DNA of 64,000 nucleotides from HGM04593 sp964458275 (GCA_964458275.1 CAYWIE010000003.1:1-64000); one strand, 5' to 3'. Positions 35,906 to 45,113 are shown, counted from the first letter of the stretch. Program-made: numbers and translations. The notes: a model not told the origin generated them from the sequence alone.

Positions 35906-37552
35906 TTGAAAAATCTGATAACCATAATAGCAATCCTCTTCGCAGCAGTTGCTGCACATGCGCAGACTGCAAGTGATACGCTGTCGGCAGGTAACCAGCC
36001 TGCCGATACAGCCGCTGTGAAGAGAACTTACGTGCATCTTCTGCACGCCGATGTTACAAAATACGACAAGAAGAACAATCCCGATGCCTGGGTGCTTGTA
36101 GGCGATGTGGCATTCCGCCACGACAGCATGTACATGTATTGCGACAGCGCATATTTCTACAACCGCAAGAATGCGTTGAAGGCTTTTAGCAATGTGCGTA
36201 TGGAGCAGGGCGACACGCTCTTCCTCTATGGCGACTATCTCGACTACGACGGCGACGCCAATCTTGCCAGAGTGCGCAGCAATGTCCGTCTCGAAGACAA
36301 ATCCTCTGTCCTCGAAACAGACAGTCTCGACTATAACCGCACTCTCAACCTCGGCTACTATTTCGATGGCGGAACGCTCTACGACAGTCAAAGTACCCTC
36401 GATTCAAGATGGGGAGAATACAACACTGTAACCAAAGAGGCTGTGTTCCACGATGATGTTACTCTGATGAATCCCCAATTCTTCATGACTTCCGATACCC
36501 TGCATTACAACACAGGGACGAAGATAGCCAAAATCGTGGGGCCTACCCGCATACGTAGCGAAGCCAACAGGATATACTCGGAACTCGGCTACTACAATAC
36601 AAGCAACCGCCAGGCGACACTGCTCAACCGTTCAACCGTAAAGAGCGGTACCCGCAACATAACAGCCGACACCCTTTTCAGTGATGAGATGACCGGTATC
36701 AGCCAAGCCTACGGCGACATACTGCTTACCGACATAGTCAACAAGAATCTCCTGAGCGGCGGCTATGGATATTTCGACAACTTCCGCGATTCGCTGTATA
36801 TAACAGATATGGCGCTTGCTGTGGACTATTCGCAGGGCGACTCGCTCTTCCTGCATGCCGACACAATATGGATGGTTACGCAAAATCCCGATACCGACAG
36901 CCTCTATCGTCAGATAAGGGCTTATCACAAGGTGCGTGCATTCAGAAAAGACATACAGGCAGTTTGTGACTCCCTGATATTCGACTCCCGCGACTCGTGC
37001 ATGACAATGTACAATGACCCGATACTTTGGAACAATGGCCAGCAGCTTGTCGGCGAAGAGATAAAAATGTATATGGACAGCAGCTCCATCGACTGGGTGC
37101 ACGTGATAAACCAGACACTCTATGCCGAAAAGGTCGACAGCACCGAGTACAATCAGATAAACGGCAAAGAGATGAAATTCATCTTCAAGAACAAGAAACT
37201 GCATGAGATGCAGGTGATAGGCGGTGTCCACATAATATATTTCCCGCTCGACGACGACAGCACCATGATAGGTATGAACACCACTATGGCAGGAAAGCTC
37301 ATCGGAGTCATGAAGGATGGCAAAGTACACAAGCTTGTCATACCCACCCAGTCCAGCGGAGTGCTTTATCCCATGAGCCAGATACCGGAGAAGGCACGTT
37401 ACCTCGAAAACTTCGTCTGGTTCGACTATGTGCGCCCTATCAGCAAAGAGGATGTCTTCTATTGGCGTGGCAAGCGCAAGGGCGAGGAACTGAAGAAAAT
37501 CAAACGCGGTTCTGTGCCATTGCCTACTCTCGACCGTTTCAAAAAACAATAA
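35906..37552 (+). CDS. OstA-like (LptA/LptD N-terminal-type) exported protein
   Basis: The start is a TTG at 35906: it places a good signal peptide at the N-terminus (MKNLITIIAILFAAVAAHAQ), and no ATG or GTG in frame fits better. The 548 residues show repeating beta-strand units of the OstA type (for example YDKKNNPDAWVLVGDVAFRH and later VRSNVRLEDKSSVLETDSLD) expected of a jellyroll that carries lipopolysaccharide. It probably acts in LPS transport with LptB. It lies 21 bases after the surA-like gene. Confidence 0.82.
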   Translation: MKNLITIIAILFAAVAAHAQTASDTLSAGNQPADTAAVKRTYVHLLHADVTKYDKKNNPDAWVLVGDVAFRHDSMYMYCDSAYFYNRKNALKAFSNVRMEQGDTLFLYGDYLDYDGDANLARVRSNVRLEDKSSVLETDSLDYNRTLNLGYYFDGGTLYDSQSTLDSRWGEYNTVTKEAVFHDDVTLMNPQFFMTSDTLHYNTGTKIAKIVGPTRIRSEANRIYSELGYYNTSNRQATLLNRSTVKSGTRNITADTLFSDEMTGISQAYGDILLTDIVNKNLLSGGYGYFDNFRDSLYITDMALAVDYSQGDSLFLHADTIWMVTQNPDTDSLYRQIRAYHKVRAFRKDIQAVCDSLIFDSRDSCMTMYNDPILWNNGQQLVGEEIKMYMDSSSIDWVHVINQTLYAEKVDSTEYNQINGKEMKFIFKNKKLHEMQVIGGVHIIYFPLDDDSTMIGMNTTMAGKLIGVMKDGKVHKLVIPTQSSGVLYPMSQIPEKARYLENFVWFDYVRPISKEDVFYWRGKRKGEELKKIKRGSVPLPTLDRFKKQ

Positions 37553-37571
37553 CAGACCAAAACAGATATTT

Positions 37572-37868
37572 ATGGGATACTTCAAGATGCCTGAGCCTCG
37601 CCGATTCAACCACACCTATATATATGTCGATGAGCGCAAGGAGAAACTGAACAAGATAGAAGAGAAGGCAAAGCGCGAATTGGGTCTGTTGCCTCCAGAA
37701 GAGACCTCTTTCGAAGAGCGCATACGCGGTACGTTTGCCGATGAGACAACCCACCTCAAGCGCCGCAAGGAGAATGGTCAGCGCCTCTCTTCAAAAGCTA
37801 TAATCATAGCACTTGTCGCGGCTCTCTTCCTCTTGCACTATCTGCTGACAGGCAGATGGAGTTTCTGA
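37572..37868 (+). CDS. Small single-pass membrane protein, unknown function
   Basis: The 98 residues have a charged N-terminal part with a predicted helix (EERKEKLNK-like, residues 20-40), a basic middle and one C-terminal transmembrane segment (about 74-92, AIIIALVAALFLLHYLL). No known family is recognised. The gene follows the OstA-like gene by 19 bases and precedes mutL by 114 bases. The topology suggests a cytoplasmic domain tethered to the membrane. Good coding bias and spacing support it as real. Confidence 0.75.
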   Translation: MGYFKMPEPRRFNHTYIYVDERKEKLNKIEEKAKRELGLLPPEETSFEERIRGTFADETTHLKRRKENGQRLSSKAIIIALVAALFLLHYLLTGRWSF

Positions 37869-37982
37869 TGCACATTCCCCGTGCCGGAATGTTGGATTCT
37901 TAACATAAAAGACTCATAAGATAAACCGCCTTTTGCGGAATTGTCATAGCGAAGCTTAGAAACTTCTTAGAATAGCATAACA

Positions 37983-39833
37983 ATGAAAGATGTAATATCC
38001 TTGCTCCCCGATTCGGTAGCTAACCAAATAGCAGCGGGAGAGGTAGTGCAGCGTCCTGCCTCTGTCGTCAAAGAACTCATGGAAAACGCCATAGATGCAG
38101 GCGCCACCAAAGTGAGAGTGCTTGTGGTGGATGGCGGACGTACATCTATACAGGTTATAGACAATGGCGTGGGTATGTCGGAGACAGATGCGCGTCTCTC
38201 GTTCGAACGTCATGCAACGTCAAAAATCAAAAAGGCCGAAGACCTCTTTGCGCTTACAACGATGGGATTCCGTGGCGAAGCCCTTGCTTCGATTTCGGCA
38301 GTGGCTCAGGTGGAGCTTGTTACCCGTCGCAGCGATGACGAATTGGGTACAAAGGTGGTTATCTCAGGCTCCAGGCTCGAAGAACAGGAACCCGTTGCAG
38401 CTCCCGTAGGCAGCAACTTCAAGATAAAGAATCTCTTTTTCAATATTCCCGCCCGACGCAAATTCCTTAAAAGCACACAGACGGAGCTCAACAATATAGT
38501 GACGGAATTTGAACGTGTTGCACTTGTCAATTGCGGAGTGGAACTCACGCTCTCCCACAACGATACTGAAATAATCTCGCTCCCGGCTTCGACATTCCGT
38601 CAGAGAATCTGCAATCTCTTCGGCAAAAAGGTCAATTCACAGCTTATTGAGGTAGCCGTGAAGAGCAGCATGATAAACATAACCGGCTTTGTCGGCACGC
38701 CGGAGAGTTCCCGCAAAAAGGGCGCACTGCAATATTTCTTTGTCAACGGGCGGTATATGCGCCACCCCTATTTTGCCAAAGCAATATCCGAGGCATATGC
38801 CCAGCTGATACCTGCCGGCGAGGCAGTGCCGTTCTTCCTCTCTCTCGAAGTGGAGCCCGAAAGGATAGATGTGAATATTCACCCCACAAAGACCGAGATA
38901 AAATTCGAGGACGAACAGAATATATGGAAGATAATTTCTGCTGCGGTACGCGAATCTCTCGGACGCTTCAATGCAATGCCCGGACTCGATTTCGAGATGG
39001 GCGATGTTCCGGAACTCCCGGATATCCCCATATATGAGGGCGGCAACAAGGCGGTGGAGGCACCCAAAATATCCTACAACCCCGACTATAATCCTTTTAA
39101 CAGCCGTACATCGCAAGAATACATCCGTCGCGAAATGCCGTGGGAAACACTCTACGAAGGAATCAAGCCCGACGTTGAACATGAGCCGGCAGACACAGGC
39201 AGGTGCGAAGAGCCGGCTGTGGAAATCTCGCAGGCAGATGCAGCCGGGAGTCTTGCCGCTGTGGATGAATATCTGCCAATCTGCCAATACAAAGGCCAGT
39301 ATATATTGGTCTCTGTCTCCTCAGGACTTATGTGGATACATCAGCGTCGCGCCCACATAAGAGTGCTTTATGACTCCTACCGCAAACAGCTCGATGAAAA
39401 GCAGGGCTGTTCGCAACGTGTGCTTTTCCCCGAACAGATAACCCTTTCGGTGAACGAAGGCTTGGCGCTTGACGGGATAATGGACGAACTCTCATATCTG
39501 GGCTTCGAAATATCTTCTCTCGGAGGGGCAAGCTATGCCATACAAGGTGTTCCGGCGGGAGTAGAAGGCCTTAATCCCTCTTCTATGCTGTGCGATATAC
39601 TTCATTCGGTTATGGAGTGCACATCCGATGTTGGCGAAAAGCTATACGACAGTCTCGCCCTTGCAATGGCTCGTCAAGTTGCGATAGTTCCCGGACAGAT
39701 ACTGACAGATGAAGAGATACATGCATTGGTGAGAAAGCTCTTTGAATGTAAAATGAATGCCCGCACGCCCGACGGCAAATCCATCCTGTATGTAGAAACC
39801 GATTCTGACATAGCACGCTTCTTTAAAAATTGA
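37983..39833 (+). CDS. mutL: DNA mismatch repair protein MutL
   Basis: MutL couples mismatch recognition by MutS to strand removal. The 616 residues begin with a GHKL ATPase domain: IAAGEVVQRPASVVKELMEN with Glu34/Asn35, DNGVG, and GFRGEALASI. The linker (about 340-430) is variable. In the C-terminal domain, where endonuclease-active MutLs have DQHA(X)2E(X)4E, this protein reads HQRRAHIRVLYD, so nuclease activity is doubtful. Confidence 0.95.
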   Translation: MKDVISLLPDSVANQIAAGEVVQRPASVVKELMENAIDAGATKVRVLVVDGGRTSIQVIDNGVGMSETDARLSFERHATSKIKKAEDLFALTTMGFRGEALASISAVAQVELVTRRSDDELGTKVVISGSRLEEQEPVAAPVGSNFKIKNLFFNIPARRKFLKSTQTELNNIVTEFERVALVNCGVELTLSHNDTEIISLPASTFRQRICNLFGKKVNSQLIEVAVKSSMINITGFVGTPESSRKKGALQYFFVNGRYMRHPYFAKAISEAYAQLIPAGEAVPFFLSLEVEPERIDVNIHPTKTEIKFEDEQNIWKIISAAVRESLGRFNAMPGLDFEMGDVPELPDIPIYEGGNKAVEAPKISYNPDYNPFNSRTSQEYIRREMPWETLYEGIKPDVEHEPADTGRCEEPAVEISQADAAGSLAAVDEYLPICQYKGQYILVSVSSGLMWIHQRRAHIRVLYDSYRKQLDEKQGCSQRVLFPEQITLSVNEGLALDGIMDELSYLGFEISSLGGASYAIQGVPAGVEGLNPSSMLCDILHSVMECTSDVGEKLYDSLALAMARQVAIVPGQILTDEEIHALVRKLFECKMNARTPDGKSILYVETDSDIARFFKN

Positions 39834-39898
39834 TGTTAATATAAGTTAAAGCCGCAGTCTTTCTTTTCTTGCAAATATCTGCATTAATGTTTTTTTTA

Positions 39899-39907
39899 TA
39901 AATTTGC
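39899..39907 (+). promoter_or_regulatory. -7 promoter box for the OmpA-family gene
   Basis: TAAATTTGC is a perfect TAnnTTTGC box in the 214-base gap after mutL. No matching -33 TTTG at the usual spacing is seen. It implies an AU-rich leader of about 135 bases before the OmpA-family start. Confidence 0.6.
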
Positions 39908-40047
39908 ACAACTGAAACTGTTTCTTAGGTGAAATGTTCTTCTCCTTTGAGTAAAAACTTTTTTCGGAAACATGTGTTTTAGTTGTGGGGTATATTCCCT
40001 GCGAAGTATTATTAAGAATATTTTAGTGTCTAATTAATACAAACAGT

Positions 40048-41199
40048 ATGAGAAAATTTATGATGGCGCTGGCTTTTGCCGGCATTGCAATGGTTTCTTT
40101 CGCACAGGAGACTGTTACCAGCGAGGTTGTAGTTCCAACTCTCAAGAAGAGTGTTATTACAAACGGCTTTTGGAGCAATTGGTTCGTAAGTGTAAACGGC
40201 GGTTATCAGTTGTTCAATGGTGTTAAGACCAACGGCGAGAGCATGTTCGATCATGGAACAGCTGCAATCTCTGCATACGTTGGTAAATGGCATACTCCCG
40301 GTTTCGGTTGGAGAGTTGCTTACAACGGCTTTGAGGTTAAGCCTCTTGAGGATGCCGACAAGAGCAGCTTCTACAACGTACACGCAGACGCTATGTTCAA
40401 CCTTAGCAATCTGTTCTTCGGATATAACGAGAAACGCGTTTGGAACTTGATTCCTTACATGGGTCTCGGTTACGGTGCAAACTTGGATGTTGACGGCGTA
40501 GGCGGCAATGGCAAGAAAGGTTCTTTGACAGCAAATGCAGGTCTTTTGAATACATTCCGCATTGCTAAACATTGGGCTATCAACCTCGAACTCTCTGCAA
40601 CAGCTGCTTGCAACGGTTTCGGTGGCGTAGTTGCCCCCCGCAACGGTTATGATATGATCTTTGCTGCAACAGCCGGTGTTACTTATAAATTCAACAAGAC
40701 AGGCTGGCAGAATACTCCCGATGTTGACGCTATCACAGCTGCCAACGCTGCTGCTCTTGCTGCTCTTGCTGCACAGATGCAGGCTAAGGAGTCAGAGAAT
40801 GCACAGTTGAAGTCTCAGCTTGCTGCTGCTAAGGCTGCTTTGGCAAAATGCCAGAATGCTCCCAAGGATGTTGACATGTTCGACGCTGCTCAGTCAGTAT
40901 TCTTCTCAATCAACTCTTCAAAGATTGATTCTAAGAAGGAAATCCTCAACCTCAAATCTTTGGCTGCTGCAGCTAAGGAGACAGGCGTGAAACTCGAAGT
41001 TACAGGTTATGCCGACAGCGCAACAGGTTCTGCAACATACAACCAGACATTGTCCGAGGCACGTGCTAAGGCAGTTGCTGCTAAGCTTGTAGAGATGGGT
41101 GTTCCCGAAAGCCAGCTTATCGTATCAGGTAAGGGTGGTGTTGATACAGAGAAACCCATTCAGTTGAACCGTCGCGTAATCATCGCTCCTGCGAAGTAA
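40048..41199 (+). CDS. OmpA-family major outer-membrane protein
   Basis: The 383 residues comprise a signal peptide (about 1-19), an N-terminal beta-barrel (about 20-230), an Ala/Gln-rich coiled segment (about 230-270), and a C-terminal OmpA peptidoglycan-binding domain with VTGYADSATGSATYNQTLSE and the closing NRRVII. Codon use is strongly biased like that of the ribosomal genes, which suggests an abundant protein. It has its own promoter, a long leader and a strong terminator, so it is monocistronic. Confidence 0.93.
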   Translation: MRKFMMALAFAGIAMVSFAQETVTSEVVVPTLKKSVITNGFWSNWFVSVNGGYQLFNGVKTNGESMFDHGTAAISAYVGKWHTPGFGWRVAYNGFEVKPLEDADKSSFYNVHADAMFNLSNLFFGYNEKRVWNLIPYMGLGYGANLDVDGVGGNGKKGSLTANAGLLNTFRIAKHWAINLELSATAACNGFGGVVAPRNGYDMIFAATAGVTYKFNKTGWQNTPDVDAITAANAAALAALAAQMQAKESENAQLKSQLAAAKAALAKCQNAPKDVDMFDAAQSVFFSINSSKIDSKKEILNLKSLAAAAKETGVKLEVTGYADSATGSATYNQTLSEARAKAVAAKLVEMGVPESQLIVSGKGGVDTEKPIQLNRRVIIAPAK

Positions 41200-41222
41200 T
41201 AGCGATAACAGCTTGATAATAT

Positions 41223-41258
41223 AAACAATGAGCACCCTCGCGAGGGTGCTCATTGTTT
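41223..41258. terminator. Terminator after the OmpA-family gene
   Basis: Bases 41223-41240 are perfectly complementary to 41241-41258 (an uninterrupted 36-base palindrome, effective loop TCGCGA). The distal arm ends in TTGTTTT. It may also serve the convergent nadK gene. Confidence 0.88.
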
Positions 41259-41313
41259 TATTGTGCGTTATGTGTCGGGGTCGGTGTGCCTTGTTTGCGG
41301 GTTGTGCGCAGTA

Positions 41314-42186
41314 TCAGTTCCTAATGTCGGCTCCCCACATCATTTTGTCGTGAAGAGTCTTGAAGAAGGTCTGTCCTTTTATCCTTACAATCTTTATGTT
41401 GTAGTCGGCCTTGCCGAGTGTGAGTGTCGTACATTCGTTGCAGCTTTCGTTGCGGCCGTCAATGGCTACGAGGTAATTGTGGCTGCGGCTTGTTACCCTT
41501 AAGGTTATTTGAGTGTTGTCGTTCACCACCACAGGTCTTGCGTTCAGGCTGTGTGAAGCAATCGGGGTAAGCACAAAGACGTTGGCATCGGGAGCGATGA
41601 TAGGCCCTCCTGCGCTGAGGGAGTAGCCTGTGGAGCCGGAGGGAGGTGCAATGATAAGCCCGTCTGCCTGGTAGGTTATGAAATCCTTCTCGTCGAGTGA
41701 GACCTCAATGCTTATCATTGATGAATTCTCGTGCTTCATCACTGCAATTTCGTTGAGTGCATAAGGGTTGTTTGTCAGTTCCTTGTCTGAGGCTTCAACC
41801 TTTATCAGACCGCGTTCCTCTATTGTGTACTCTCCGCGGTGGAGATACTCGAAGAGTTCTGAAACTCTGTTTGCCGAGTACGAAGTGAGGAAACCCAGCC
41901 GCCCGGCGTTTATGCCCAATAGAGGAATGTTCTTTGAACCGACTCTTCCGGCTGTACGCAAGAACGTGCCGTCGCCGCCAAAGCTGATGGCTATGTCTGC
42001 ATCAAAATCGTCATTGTCGATGATTCCCTCAGGCTGCATGAAGAGCCTGTCCTCTTCGAGCAGGTACTCGTAAAAGGAACGGTCGATGTAAAAACTGTCT
42101 TTCCACTCGTTGATGGCTGCAAAAAGTTTGTCGATATTCTCCGACTTTTTCGACTGGTGTCTGTTTCCGAATATGGCAAATCTCAT
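41314..42186 (-). CDS. nadK: NAD kinase
   Basis: NadK phosphorylates NAD+ to NADP+. The 290 residues show GGDGT at 70-74 (the catalytic and ATP-binding loop), the NE..[AV] region (YALNEIAVMKHENS) and the glycine-rich ADGLIIAPPSGSTGYSLSAGGP NAD site. It is convergent with the OmpA-family gene and divergent from pdxJ. Confidence 0.96.
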   Translation of the reverse strand: MRFAIFGNRHQSKKSENIDKLFAAINEWKDSFYIDRSFYEYLLEEDRLFMQPEGIIDNDDFDADIAISFGGDGTFLRTAGRVGSKNIPLLGINAGRLGFLTSYSANRVSELFEYLHRGEYTIEERGLIKVEASDKELTNNPYALNEIAVMKHENSSMISIEVSLDEKDFITYQADGLIIAPPSGSTGYSLSAGGPIIAPDANVFVLTPIASHSLNARPVVVNDNTQITLRVTSRSHNYLVAIDGRNESCNECTTLTLGKADYNIKIVRIKGQTFFKTLHDKMMWGADIRN

Positions 42187-42265
42187 CTTTCAGTTTCTTG
42201 GAATAGTGTGTACTGTTTTCTCGGCTGTTTGTGGACAGCTTCTATCTCTCTGTAAACATTCAACT

Positions 42266-42274
42266 GCAAAATTA
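42266..42274 (-). promoter_or_regulatory. -7 promoter box for nadK
   Basis: Read on the reverse strand, TAATTTTGC matches TAnnTTTGC. The start codon of nadK lies about 80 bases downstream. It is arranged back to back with the pdxJ promoter. Confidence 0.5.
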
Positions 42275-42309
42275 AGATAAATTATTGTCTTGTTTTGCAT
42301 ATTTTGTCG

Positions 42310-42318
42310 TACTTTTGC
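42310..42318 (+). promoter_or_regulatory. -7 promoter box for pdxJ
   Basis: TACTTTTGC is a perfect TAnnTTTGC match, 22 bases after a TTG at 42285-42287. It lies 62 bases before the chosen pdxJ start and argues against earlier in-frame starts that overlap it. Confidence 0.65.
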
Positions 42319-42379
42319 GAAAAATACGAAATTGGAGATAATTTCGCCGTATTTGGCGGCGACAAGAAATGTTTATAAG

Positions 42380-43102
42380 ATGACAAAGTTAAGTGTAAAT
42401 ATAAATAAGGTCGCTACGGTGAGAAACGCGCGTGGCGGCAATACCCCTAATCTTTTGCAGGTGGCACAGGACTGCGAACTCTTCGGTGCCGATGGAATAA
42501 CTGTTCATCCACGTCCCGACGAAAGGCACATACGCAGAGCCGATGTCCCGATGTTGCGTGCTGTTGTCCGCACCGAATTCAATATAGAGGGCTATCCCTC
42601 GAAAGAGTTTCTCGACCTTGTGCTCAAGGCAAAGCCCGACCAGGTTACACTTGTGCCCGACAAGCCCGGACAGCTTACCTCGAATCATGGATGGGATACG
42701 GTTGCCGAGCAGGATTTTCTGCGAGAGGTGCTCGATGACCTTCGCAGTGCCGGTATACGTACTTCTGTCTTCATAGATGCAGATTGCCGCATGGCAGAAT
42801 TTGCCGCAAAGGCAGGAGCAGACAGAGTGGAACTCTATACAGGTCCGTATGCAGAGGCATACTCCCGCAACCGCGAAAAGGCAATAGAGTCTTTTGTGCA
42901 GACAGCCACCCGTGTGCGTCAGTTGGGATTGGGACTCAACGCAGGGCACGACCTCAGCCTTGAAAACTTAGGCTATTTTGCCGACGTCATACCCTGGGTA
43001 GACGAAGTTTCGATAGGGCACGCCTTGATATGCGATGCACTATACATGGGATTGGAAAAGACAATCGCCGAATACAAAAAATGTTTGATAAAGAAACAAT
43101 AA
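42380..43102 (+). CDS. pdxJ: Pyridoxine 5'-phosphate synthase
   Basis: PdxJ condenses 1-deoxyxylulose 5-phosphate with 3-amino-2-oxopropyl phosphate to form the vitamin B6 ring. The ATG 42380 gives 240 residues, the usual length, starting MTKLSVNINKVATVRNARGG. The TIM barrel shows ADGITVHPRPDERHI, VTLVPDKPGQLTSNHGWD and GLNAGHDLSL. It leads a run with exbB 13 bases later, although the functions are unrelated. Confidence 0.97.
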   Translation: MTKLSVNINKVATVRNARGGNTPNLLQVAQDCELFGADGITVHPRPDERHIRRADVPMLRAVVRTEFNIEGYPSKEFLDLVLKAKPDQVTLVPDKPGQLTSNHGWDTVAEQDFLREVLDDLRSAGIRTSVFIDADCRMAEFAAKAGADRVELYTGPYAEAYSRNREKAIESFVQTATRVRQLGLGLNAGHDLSLENLGYFADVIPWVDEVSIGHALICDALYMGLEKTIAEYKKCLIKKQ

Positions 43103-43115
43103 AAATATAAAAGCT

Positions 43116-43826
43116 ATGGTTTTAATGACACTTCTTGCACAAGCTGCAACAGTTGCACAAGACTCGATAATGGCACTTACAGAGGTAACAGCCGAAGAGG
43201 GATTGAATGTATTCGAACTTGCCGTAAAGGGCGGGTGGATAATGATAGTATTGGCATTGTTGTCAATAATCGGAGTATATATATTCTTCGAACGTTACTC
43301 CACACTGCGCAAGGCAATGAAGCGCAATCCGCTCTTTATGGACCGCATACACGACAACATTAAGGACGACGACCTTAAATCGGCAGCCAACTATTGCCGA
43401 AGCGAGAATACCCCTCTTGCACGCATCATTGAGAAAGGCGTGAAGAGCTTCAACTTCTCGGCATCGTCAATACGCGAAAGTGTCGACAACAGCGCCAACC
43501 TCGAAATAGCCAACCTCGAGAAGGGGCTTCCCATCCTCTCCACCATTGCGGCAGTAGGTCCCATGATTGGCTTCCTGGGAACAGTAACCGGCATGGTGCG
43601 CGCATTCTGGGAGATGGCAAATGCAGGAAACAATATAGATGTCTCTCTCCTCTCAGGCGGTATCTATGAGGCTATGGTTACAACCGTAGGCGGTCTTATC
43701 GTCGGCATCATCGCCATCTTTGCGTACAACTATCTTGTGGCATTGGTCGACAGAGTGCAGAACGACCTTGAGGCAGAGATAATCTCGTTCATGGAGATTG
43801 TACGCGAAAAGAAAGAGAATCTTTAA
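43116..43826 (+). CDS. exbB: MotA/TolQ/ExbB proton channel family protein
   Basis: ExbB is the inner-membrane channel subunit that uses the proton gradient to energise TonB. The 236 residues show an N-terminal hydrophobic region, a first helix (about 38-60, GGWIMIVLALLSIIGVYIFF), a cytoplasmic loop and two more helices (about 140-165 and 185-215) with the family motif ILSTIAAVGPMIGFLGTVTG. The following genes are ExbD- and TonB-like, so it is ExbB rather than MotA. Confidence 0.93.
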   Translation: MVLMTLLAQAATVAQDSIMALTEVTAEEGLNVFELAVKGGWIMIVLALLSIIGVYIFFERYSTLRKAMKRNPLFMDRIHDNIKDDDLKSAANYCRSENTPLARIIEKGVKSFNFSASSIRESVDNSANLEIANLEKGLPILSTIAAVGPMIGFLGTVTGMVRAFWEMANAGNNIDVSLLSGGIYEAMVTTVGGLIVGIIAIFAYNYLVALVDRVQNDLEAEIISFMEIVREKKENL

Positions 43827-43862
43827 GCCTGAAAACTGTATACAAACAAACATTGCAGAGCC

Positions 43863-44282
43863 ATGCTAAAGAGAAAGACAAGAACAATAGAGACCTTCTC
43901 GATGTCTTCGATGACAGATATAATCTTTCTGTTGTTGATATTCTTTATGATAACATCGACGATGGTAACACCCAATGCCATAAAGGTGCTTCTGCCTCAG
44001 GGCAGCAAGCAGACATCGGCAAAGCCATTGGCACGAATAATCATCGACAAGCAGCTCAACTACTATTCGGCGTTCGGCAACGAGGATGAAATGCCTATCG
44101 ACCCCGAAGAGATAACTGCTTTCCTTCAGAAGTGTGCCGAAGAAGAGCCCGAAATGTATGTAGCCCTTTATGCCGACGAGAGTGTGCCATACAGAGAAAT
44201 AGTAAATGTGCTGAACATAGCCAACGAAAATAACTTCAAAATGGTGCTGGCAACGCGCCGCCCCGATAAGAAGAGACGATGA
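43863..44282 (+). CDS. exbD: Biopolymer transport protein ExbD/TolR
   Basis: The 139 residues comprise a short cytoplasmic N-terminus, one transmembrane helix (about 15-38) carrying the proton-relay aspartate (SMTDIIFLLLIFFM) and a periplasmic domain ending in NVLNIANENNFKMVLATRRP. It works with ExbB and TonB to energise outer-membrane receptors. The stop overlaps the ATG of the tonB-like gene (ATGA). Confidence 0.93.
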   Translation: MLKRKTRTIETFSMSSMTDIIFLLLIFFMITSTMVTPNAIKVLLPQGSKQTSAKPLARIIIDKQLNYYSAFGNEDEMPIDPEEITAFLQKCAEEEPEMYVALYADESVPYREIVNVLNIANENNFKMVLATRRPDKKRR

Positions 44283-45100
44283 AACAGCTCACAAAAGAAC
44301 AGATACACGGAATTGCAGGTACGCTTGTGGCGCACCTCATACTGCTGTTGATACTCCTTTTCGTGGTGATAGAGAAGCCGCAGCAACAAGAAGAGGAGGG
44401 AGTCCCCGTTGTTCTTGGCAATGTGGAGCGTGCCAAAGGCGACGCTTACAACTATACGGAGGTGAAAGTGGCACCTCAGCCCGCTCCGAAGCCCACAGTT
44501 GTAAAGCCCGTTGAAAGTCCTGCCGACCCTCTGATTACTCAGACAGAAGAGAAGACAGTAGCTCTCAACAGTGCTGAGGAGAAAAAGAAAGAGGCGCCCA
44601 AGCAACCCGAAAAGACAGCCGAGCAGATAGAGGCTGAACGCAAAGCTCTCGAAGCCGAGCGCAAACGTCAGGAGGCAGAGCGCATAGCCCGTGAAGCAAA
44701 TGCCAAAATATCGAGCGCCTTCGGCAAGGGTGCAACCATGAAGGACAGCGGTGCATCCGCAGAGGGCACAGGCAACGAAGGCTCCACAAGCGGCAACGAG
44801 TCCAGCGGAGTAACAAAAGGTCTCGGCGGATACGGAACATTCGACCTTGCAGGGCGTAACCTTGTCGGTTCACTGCCCGTACCTCAGTACAACACACAGG
44901 AGGAGGGACGTGTTATAGTAACAATAACAGTTGCTCCCAACGGCAGGGTTATCAATGCAGAGATAAACAGACGTACCGTAACATCGAGCACCGCATTGCG
45001 TCAGGCAGCCTTGAAGGCAGCGCGCCAGGCGGTCTTCAATACAGTATCCACCGTGAACAATCAGATGGGTACAATAACATACTATTTTAAACTTAAATAA
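44279..45100 (+). CDS. TonB-family energy transducer
   Basis: The 273 residues comprise an N-terminal transmembrane anchor (about 11-32), a Pro/Lys/Glu-rich stretch that can span the periplasm and includes a charged helix (about 95-145), a Gly/Ser linker, and a C-terminal TonB domain (EEGRVIVTITVAPNGRVINA then AALKAARQAVFNTV). It overlaps exbD by four bases. The charged helix also recalls TolA, so a TolQ-TolR-TolA-like role is an alternative. Confidence 0.85.
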   Translation: MKQLTKEQIHGIAGTLVAHLILLLILLFVVIEKPQQQEEEGVPVVLGNVERAKGDAYNYTEVKVAPQPAPKPTVVKPVESPADPLITQTEEKTVALNSAEEKKKEAPKQPEKTAEQIEAERKALEAERKRQEAERIAREANAKISSAFGKGATMKDSGASAEGTGNEGSTSGNESSGVTKGLGGYGTFDLAGRNLVGSLPVPQYNTQEEGRVIVTITVAPNGRVINAEINRRTVTSSTALRQAALKAARQAVFNTVSTVNNQMGTITYYFKLK

Positions 45101-45113
45101 ACAACATCAGGTC

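Noticed and set aside
36632..37615. 327-codon reverse open frame inside the OstA-like gene
   Set aside because: It is antisense to a gene with a signal peptide and clear family features; the composition (rich in His, Cys, Tyr) is typical of an antisense shadow.
42290..42379. Earlier start for pdxJ adding 30 residues
   Set aside because: The extension contains the -7 promoter box and does not resemble the PdxJ N-terminus, which begins at MTKLSVNINKVATVR.
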